A DNA stretch of 64,000 nt, taken from Paraplanobispora siamensis. GTDB taxonomy: Bacteria; Actinomycetota; Actinomycetes; Streptosporangiales; Streptosporangiaceae. Made by a program: the position numbers and the translations under genes. The notes below the pieces were generated by a model. It was not told the origin of the DNA. It saw only the letters and a program-made list of their open reading frames with translations, and did not search any database. Of the stretch, positions 58,941 through 64,000 are shown piece by piece. Where the stretch lies: NCBI RefSeq assembly GCF_016863175.1, contig NZ_BOOJ01000020.1, forward strand, positions 17,907 through 81,906, given 5' to 3'. Within the stretch, counting starts at the first letter, position 1. The number at the start of each line of letters is the position of its first letter.

Positions 58941-61429
58941 GACCGCACCTCCAGCGCCGCAACCCCCGCCTGACCGACTCTGCCGCCCCCGGGAAGATCA
59001 TGCACGTTCTCGTGAGGTTTGTCGTGGGTGGGATTCGTGTCGAGCCAGCTCAGCAGCTCGCCGGAGATGAGATCCACCCCGATGCGGCCCGCACGGCCGT
59101 CCAGGTCGCGGAAGATGCACTCGCCGTTGCCCAGCAGGCGCAGCACCGCCTTGTGCTCCTCGGAGGGGTCGACCCCGAGCAGCGCCATGACGTTCTCCAC
59201 CTCGACGCGCTCGGTGGAGCGGAAGGCGAACACCGACGACAGACAGTTCGTCACCTGCTCGTTCAGCAGGTCGCCGGCGTTCTGCGAGACCATGACGAGC
59301 GCGGTGTTGCGCGAGCGGCCCATCCGGCTCACCTCGGGCACCAGCTTGGCGCCCTCCGGCGTGGAGGTGATCGCCCACGCCTCGTCCAGGAAGATCGCCT
59401 TGGGGGTCCGCCGGTCCAGGCCGTTCATCAGGCCCCTGGCGAACTGGGCGACCAGGTACAGCAGCGCCACCGACAGCCGCTGCTCGTAGGAGTAGTCGTC
59501 GCGGCCGGTCACGGCGTCCGGCAGGGTCAGCCCGCCGAGGGTGAAGACCGTGGTCCAGCCCTCGGTGTCGATCTGGTCGCCGCCGGAGGGGTCGAAGCAG
59601 AGCCGGGCCAGGTGCATCTCCGACATCGAGCGCAGCACCGCGCCCAGGTTCTTGGAGGCGGCGTCCTCCGCCTGCTCCAGATAGTCGACGACCTTGCCCA
59701 GCGAGGGCGCCTCGGCGTTGGAGACCGCCGCCACCGCCTGGATCATCGCCGACTCGCGCTCCTCCGACATGCGCGGCAGCAGCAGCCGCAACGTCTCGGT
59801 GGCCATCGTCTTCTTGGCCGCGAGGTCGTCGCCGAAGGAGAACGGGTCGAGCAGCCCCGGCGCCGCCGAGCCGAGCGGGATGATCCGCGCCTTCCTGCCC
59901 CGCTCCTGCAGGAGCCGGACCAGGGACTCGGCGTCCCCCTTGGGGTCGATCACCGCCACGGTGACCCCGCGCATCGCCATCTGGTAGATCATCAGCAGCG
60001 CCAGCGTGGTCTTGCCGCCGCCGGGCTCACCGGTGATCGCGATGGCCGTCGGCCGGTTGCGGGCCGCCGCCACCAGCGGGTCGAAGTGCACGATGCTGCG
60101 GGCGCGGCCCAGGGTCTCCCCGATGTACGGCCCCGCCCAGCCGGCGTTCGTCTCGTCCTCGCGGTCGCCGAGGTCCACCGTGGCCGTGGCCATGCCGCCC
60201 GCGATGGTGCGCAGCGGCTGCCGCTGGGCGTAGGCGTTGACCCGCACCCGCTCGCCCGGCAACGCCTCGCAGAACAGCGAGAACTGGTCGCCGGTGGAGT
60301 TGACGATGTCGATGCCCATGTCGCGGTAGTGCTCCACGACCGCCTCGACCCGCTGCACGCAGATCTCCTCGGTGGGAGCGGAGACGATCAGCCGGTGCCA
60401 GCCGTACACGAACGGCAGGCGCTCCTTGGTGATGCCGTGCTCCAGCATCCGGGCCGCGTCGATCTGCTCGGCCAGCGCCAGCGGCGCCTCCGCGCCCGCC
60501 TCCCGGATGTGGATGTCCATGTCCCGGGCGTGGGCGAGCTTGCGCGCGACGTCCTTGCTGGCCTTGACCGGGGAGATCAGCCGCATCCTGGAGCTGATCT
60601 CGACCGGGAAGGGCAGCTGGTCGGCGAAGTGCATCCACGGCTCGCCGTCGGGGAAGGGCATCAGGTCGGGGAAGCGGGCGAAGGACAGGTGGGCGACGTA
60701 GGAGTCGCCGTGCGGCTGCTCGATCCGCAGCAGCGACCTGCCGTTGTGGATCTGCCCCTCGACCAGGGACTCGATCTCCCCCTTGCCCCAGCGGCGTTTC
60801 GGGCTGGCCGAGGCGGGCGGGTCGCCGAGGGAGCCGGTCGCGGCGTGCTGGAACAGCCAGGCGATCTCGGTGGAGGTGGCGTGCCGGGCGTACAGGGCGC
60901 TGGCCCCCAGGGCCCGCCCGAGCCGCTCGGCCTGCTCGGTCCACCGGGTGATCTCCGTCTTGGGGATCTGGTCGTCCTCGATGCCCAGGGCCTTCTCGCT
61001 GCGCTGGTAGAAGCCGAAGAGCTGGGCGAAGACCCCGGTGCCCAGCTGCACGCCCCGCTGGCCGAGCCGTACGCCGAGGTAGACCTCCTTGCTCCAGAAG
61101 TCCTTGGCCCAGACGTGGCGGTACATCTCCTCCAGGTAGTCGCGCCAGCCCGGTCCCTCGTCGGAGGTCGCGTTGAGCGCCATCGCCCACTCCGCCGCGG
61201 GGTAGGTGCGGTGCGCCACCCTCAGGTGCACCTCGGCGTCCGGCATCCTGATCGCCGCGAGCGCGATCGTGATGTTGGTGGCCAGCGCCTCCCGCTCCTC
61301 GGGGGTGATGAACTCGTAGCTCACGGTCGGGAGGCGGAAGTACGCCCACGCCGCCGAGTCGGTCAGCAGGATCCGGTCGTCGAAGTAACGGACGGCCAGG
61401 CGGCTGCGCGCCCGCGACGCACGGCTCAT
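58937..61429 (-). CDS. VirB4-like secretion/conjugation ATPase
   Basis: An 830-residue motor ATPase. The N-terminal 440 residues are the VirB4-specific region; the ATPase domain starts with Walker A TGEPGGGKTTLALL (466-479) and VAVIDPKGDAESLVRLLQER, and has Walker B AIFLDEAWAI and MVSQNAGDLL (VirB4 SQ motif) later on. VirB4 proteins power assembly and substrate transfer in type IV secretion. The start codon is coupled to the upstream 44-codon frame (ATGA) with GGAGGAG about 5 bases before it. Confidence 0.9.
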   Translation of the reverse strand: MSRASRARSRLAVRYFDDRILLTDSAAWAYFRLPTVSYEFITPEEREALATNITIALAAIRMPDAEVHLRVAHRTYPAAEWAMALNATSDEGPGWRDYLEEMYRHVWAKDFWSKEVYLGVRLGQRGVQLGTGVFAQLFGFYQRSEKALGIEDDQIPKTEITRWTEQAERLGRALGASALYARHATSTEIAWLFQHAATGSLGDPPASASPKRRWGKGEIESLVEGQIHNGRSLLRIEQPHGDSYVAHLSFARFPDLMPFPDGEPWMHFADQLPFPVEISSRMRLISPVKASKDVARKLAHARDMDIHIREAGAEAPLALAEQIDAARMLEHGITKERLPFVYGWHRLIVSAPTEEICVQRVEAVVEHYRDMGIDIVNSTGDQFSLFCEALPGERVRVNAYAQRQPLRTIAGGMATATVDLGDREDETNAGWAGPYIGETLGRARSIVHFDPLVAAARNRPTAIAITGEPGGGKTTLALLMIYQMAMRGVTVAVIDPKGDAESLVRLLQERGRKARIIPLGSAAPGLLDPFSFGDDLAAKKTMATETLRLLLPRMSEERESAMIQAVAAVSNAEAPSLGKVVDYLEQAEDAASKNLGAVLRSMSEMHLARLCFDPSGGDQIDTEGWTTVFTLGGLTLPDAVTGRDDYSYEQRLSVALLYLVAQFARGLMNGLDRRTPKAIFLDEAWAITSTPEGAKLVPEVSRMGRSRNTALVMVSQNAGDLLNEQVTNCLSSVFAFRSTERVEVENVMALLGVDPSEEHKAVLRLLGNGECIFRDLDGRAGRIGVDLISGELLSWLDTNPTHDKPHENVHDLPGGGRVGQAGVAALEVRS

Positions 61430-61560
61430 ACGCTCTCCTCCAACCGCACGGCCCCACCGCCGCCAGGCTCATCCGCGCCGTAACCCTCCGACCGCACGGC
61501 CCGATCGGCTCGCTCGGCCGCTGTCGGGGACAGCTCGTCTTGTCGCGTCCCGGGGATCAC
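61426..61560 (-). CDS. 44-residue ORF coupled at both ends
   Basis: A short frame reading MIPGTRQDELSPTAAERADR then AVRSEGYGADEPGGGGAVRL and EESV. Its GTG overlaps the stop of the ParA-like gene (GTGA) and its stop overlaps the VirB4-like ATG (ATGA). GAGGAGG lies about 12 bases before the GTG. The peptide is hydrophilic, so it is not the small membrane protein (PrgI/TcpE type) usual at this place. It could be a real component or a coupling device. Confidence 0.5.
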   Translation of the reverse strand: MIPGTRQDELSPTAAERADRAVRSEGYGADEPGGGGAVRLEESV

Positions 61561-64000
61561 TGGGCCAGTTCCTCCTCGTTCGTTCGCGCCGCCCGCGCCG
61601 CTCCGAAGCCGGCCACCACCACACCGGCCAGCGCGAGATACGCCCGTCGGCCGGCCGCGCGCAGGTGGGACGGTTCCACCCGGTCGGACCTGCCGGGAGC
61701 CAATTCGTCCTCCCAGGGCACGCGGACGATCGCCCGGCACCTTCCCCGCGCCACCGCCTCCGCCTGCTCGACGTCTCCCATGCTCCGGCGGCTCACCCCG
61801 TTGACGACCATGACCGCCCGCCGGCGCAGGTCCTCGCAGCCGTGCCCGTCGAGCCACTCGTAGGTCATCGCCACCGCGTCCGGCCCGTCCTCGCTGGCCG
61901 GGGCGACCAGGACCAGCTGGTCGGCGTACGGCAGGACCCGGGCGGCCAGCGCCGCGGCGGGATCCACGATGATCAGCTTGTAGTGCAGGTCCAGCAGGTC
62001 CATGGTCCGGCCTAGCCTGTGGTCGGAGAACAGCGCCCGGTCCGCCAGGCGCTGCTCTGCGCCCGCGTCGCTCTCGCCCGCCAGGACCTCCAGGCCGGAG
62101 GCGCAGCGGCTGGTGTAGGCCCGCATGCCCAGATAGCCCTGGACGTTGTCCAGGTTCGCCAGCAGGGAGCCCAGCGTCTCGGGCGACTCCTCCTCGATCC
62201 GGCCGGACAGGGGATGCGGCCCGGCCCCGGCGTCGACCGCGAGCACCCGGTCCTCGCGGTAGCGGGCGAGCGTGTGTCCCAGCATGAGCGCCGTGGTGGT
62301 CTGACCGGCGCCACCGGTGCACCCCAGCACGACCACCCTGCGGCTGCCGCTGAAGATCCCCTTGGCCCGCGCCTCGTCGATCTCCGACCCGTCCGTACGG
62401 CTCCCGCTCCCGGGCCCCATCACGACCTGGGCCAGCCGCCGCCATCCCCCTTCGGAGTCCCGCCCGACGACCGACTCGACCCTGCGTACCCTGGCCTCCC
62501 CACGCCCCGGCCCACTCTCGCCCCGCCCGGCCCTGGGCACCGGCACCCCGGGATCGGTCTCCCCCGCACTCCCCGAGGGCACCGCCCGAATGGAGACGTT
62601 CCCCGGCACGATCACCGGCCGCTCCGGCCCCCAGACCCGCCGATCCCGCCCGGCCTGCCCGCCTTGGCCCTCACCAGCCCCCTGCCGACCCTGAACCGCC
62701 CCACCCTGCTCAGCCCGGTCCTCAGCCCGCTGCACGCCCTGCCCGGTCCGGTCCTCGGCCGGCTCGCCCTGCTCAACCGCCCGAACTTCGTCGGCCTTCC
62801 TGGCCACCGCTTCCCGGGCCTGCTCTTCGGCCCGGCGCCCGCTCTGAGGCTGAACCTCGCCGCTCAGGTCCGCCGACCCCAGCTCAGGCCGGGTCACCGC
62901 CGGCTGTCCAGCCGAGGAGCCGCTCTTTCCGATGGGCGACGGCTGCCCGCGGCGATGCTGGGCACGCACGCTCTCGTCCGTCTCCGCCTCCATCCCGGCG
63001 GCCCGCGATTCGACCGCAGCCGCACCGGAGGACGCCGGAGCCATGCCGGGTGTCTCCTCCACCCCTCGGGCGGAAATCGTGCCCCCAGGAGCGCTCTCAG
63101 CCCGGCCCGAAGGCACCTCGGCCGCGAACGGCTGAACGGCCGAACTCCGCTCCCCGGAAGCCGTACCCTCCGAACCGCCCTCGGCCCGAGCCGGAGAGTT
63201 CTCGGCCGCGAACGACTCAGCAGCCGAAGCCCGCTCCCCGGAAGCCGCGCCCTCCGAACCGCCCTCCGGACGGACCGAGGGGATCTCCGTGGGGAAGGGC
63301 CGGGCGGGCGGAGGGGTCTGAGCCGGAGGCGAAGGGGTGTGCGGTGGCGGGGGCGGGGAGACCCGGTCGGCCTCGGCGGAGGCGGCGAGCCTACGCAGGC
63401 GGCGTAGCGCCTCGGTGTCGATCGGGGCGGCGCGTCCGCCCGTCGCCCGTGCGGGGCGCGGCGCCCTGCCTTCGGAGGACTCGGCACCTCTGGAGGACTC
63501 GGCCGGTTCGGCGCGCTCCTGCGGTGCGGCGGGGGACTCTCCCGCCGAACCCCAACCCGAACCGGCGGGCGCTCCGGAGGAGGCCGTGGATCCGGTCGGA
63601 GTGGCGGGAGCCGCCCCGGACGAGAGGGCGGGAGCGTCCGAAGTCGCAGAGACCGGCCTCAAGGAGGCGTCCGGAGCCGTGGGCTCGGACGAGGTGACCG
63701 GAGTGGTGGACTCGGACGAGGTGCCGGGACGGATCCGCGCGGCGGAACCCGCCGATCCCACCTGTTCGACGGAACCCGCCGACTCCGACTGTGCGGCGGG
63801 GCCCACTGCCTCCGCCCGTGCGCTGGAGTCCACCGGCTCCACCCGCGCGGCAGAACCCATCGACTCCGCCCGGGCAGGAGAGCCCGTCGGCTCCGCCCGC
63901 ACGGTGGAGTCCGCCGCCTCCGGCCGTACGCCGGAACTCCCCGCCTCCGGCCGTACGCCGGAACTCCCCGCCTCCGGCCGTACGCCGGAACTCCCCGCCT
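61557..64000 (-). CDS. ParA/MinD-like protein with long repeat-rich N-terminus (5' end outside window)
   Basis: At least 813 residues; the frame is still open at base 64000. The N-terminal 500 or more residues are Ala/Glu/Ser/Pro-rich with several internal repeats (RAEGGSEGAASGERASA type; nine-residue GVRPEAGSS units at the edge). The C-terminal 270 are a MinD/ParA fold: RRVVVLGCTGGAGQTTTALM, DRVLAVDAGAGPHPLSGRI, LDLHYKLIIVDPAAALAARV, LVLVAPASEDGPDAVAMTYE and AVMVVNGVSRRSM. The P-loop has Gln where the catalytic Lys should be (GAGQTTT) and lacks the deviant Lys. A C-terminal hydrophobic segment (YLALAGVVVAGFGAA) may touch the membrane. Its stop overlaps the next start. Confidence 0.8.
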   Translation of the reverse strand, partial: AGSSGVRPEAGSSGVRPEAGSSGVRPEAADSTVRAEPTGSPARAESMGSAARVEPVDSSARAEAVGPAAQSESAGSVEQVGSAGSAARIRPGTSSESTTPVTSSEPTAPDASLRPVSATSDAPALSSGAAPATPTGSTASSGAPAGSGWGSAGESPAAPQERAEPAESSRGAESSEGRAPRPARATGGRAAPIDTEALRRLRRLAASAEADRVSPPPPPHTPSPPAQTPPPARPFPTEIPSVRPEGGSEGAASGERASAAESFAAENSPARAEGGSEGTASGERSSAVQPFAAEVPSGRAESAPGGTISARGVEETPGMAPASSGAAAVESRAAGMEAETDESVRAQHRRGQPSPIGKSGSSAGQPAVTRPELGSADLSGEVQPQSGRRAEEQAREAVARKADEVRAVEQGEPAEDRTGQGVQRAEDRAEQGGAVQGRQGAGEGQGGQAGRDRRVWGPERPVIVPGNVSIRAVPSGSAGETDPGVPVPRAGRGESGPGRGEARVRRVESVVGRDSEGGWRRLAQVVMGPGSGSRTDGSEIDEARAKGIFSGSRRVVVLGCTGGAGQTTTALMLGHTLARYREDRVLAVDAGAGPHPLSGRIEEESPETLGSLLANLDNVQGYLGMRAYTSRCASGLEVLAGESDAGAEQRLADRALFSDHRLGRTMDLLDLHYKLIIVDPAAALAARVLPYADQLVLVAPASEDGPDAVAMTYEWLDGHGCEDLRRRAVMVVNGVSRRSMGDVEQAEAVARGRCRAIVRVPWEDELAPGRSDRVEPSHLRAAGRRAYLALAGVVVAGFGAARAARTNEEELAQ
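63931..64000. repeat. 27-bp perfect tandem repeat at the window edge
   Basis: Two full copies (63931-63957, 63958-63984) and 16 bases of a third, encoding GVRPEAGSS on the minus strand. The array continues outside the window. Confidence 0.85.

Noticed and set aside
61561..62445. Upstream part of the frame that ends in the 44-codon ORF
   Set aside because: It overlaps the ParA-like gene out of frame with shadow-type composition; only the final 44 codons after the GTGA overlap are plausible.

Overview
The window is high-GC actinobacterial chromosome. It encodes a mycothiol-pathway enzyme (MshB), several proteins found mainly in actinobacteria (a DUF3117-like protein, a DivIVA-domain membrane protein, a DUF4178-like protein), many GTG/TTG starts and many leaderless starts. 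The mix resembles the Streptosporangiaceae (Streptosporangium/Nonomuraea type). That family placement is an inference from gene content, not a measured result. I saw no rRNA, tRNA, CRISPR array or insertion sequence.

Layout. 1-14 kb is housekeeping: leucyl aminopeptidase, DUF3117, a PaaX-type regulator with a PaaG-like isomerase, Tag glycosylase with a DivIVA-domain protein, two LOG-family proteins, the lysine/diaminopimelate genes dapE and dapC, and a 7Fe ferredoxin. 14-16 kb holds an orphan solute-binding lipoprotein and a methyltransferase. 16-22 kb is the most unusual block: a UvrD-type helicase with a RelE-like N-terminus, sandwiched between two paralogous proteins that share a novel-looking C-terminal domain and a sigma-70 region-4-like helix-turn-helix, degenerate in one copy. 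22-31 kb holds CysS, a GNAT protein, a penicillin-acylase-family hydrolase, a flavin reductase, MshB and an S9 peptidase.

31-37.9 kb holds a heterodimeric ABC exporter whose two ATPase domains have decayed in complementary ways. Next come a tightly controlled HTH/Clp-N operon, a Fic-domain remnant, a MerR gene, and a divergent TetR/NTF2-like pair with two clear palindromic operators. 38-50 kb carries two different succinate dehydrogenase/fumarate reductase loci. The first, sdhCAB, lies beside a LysR gene and a LysR-type palindrome. The second is of the Mycobacterium Rv0249c-Rv0247c type. Between them sits a phosphorelay: a receiver-PP2C phosphatase, a CHASE-like sensor kinase and an Rcp1-like receiver.

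50-64 kb is a minus-strand block built around a type-IV-secretion-like apparatus. In transcription order it has a ParA/MinD-like protein that leaves the window, a 44-residue coupled ORF, a VirB4-like ATPase, a TrbL/VirB6-like membrane protein, a VirB8/TcpC-like protein and a transglycosylase/NlpC-P60 wall hydrolase. A NUDIX enzyme and two large low-complexity surface proteins follow. No relaxase or VirD4 coupling protein is visible here.

A roughly 95-bp interspersed repeat occurs twice, at 8.5 and 41.8 kb, next to small hairpins whose arms differ between copies but keep pairing.
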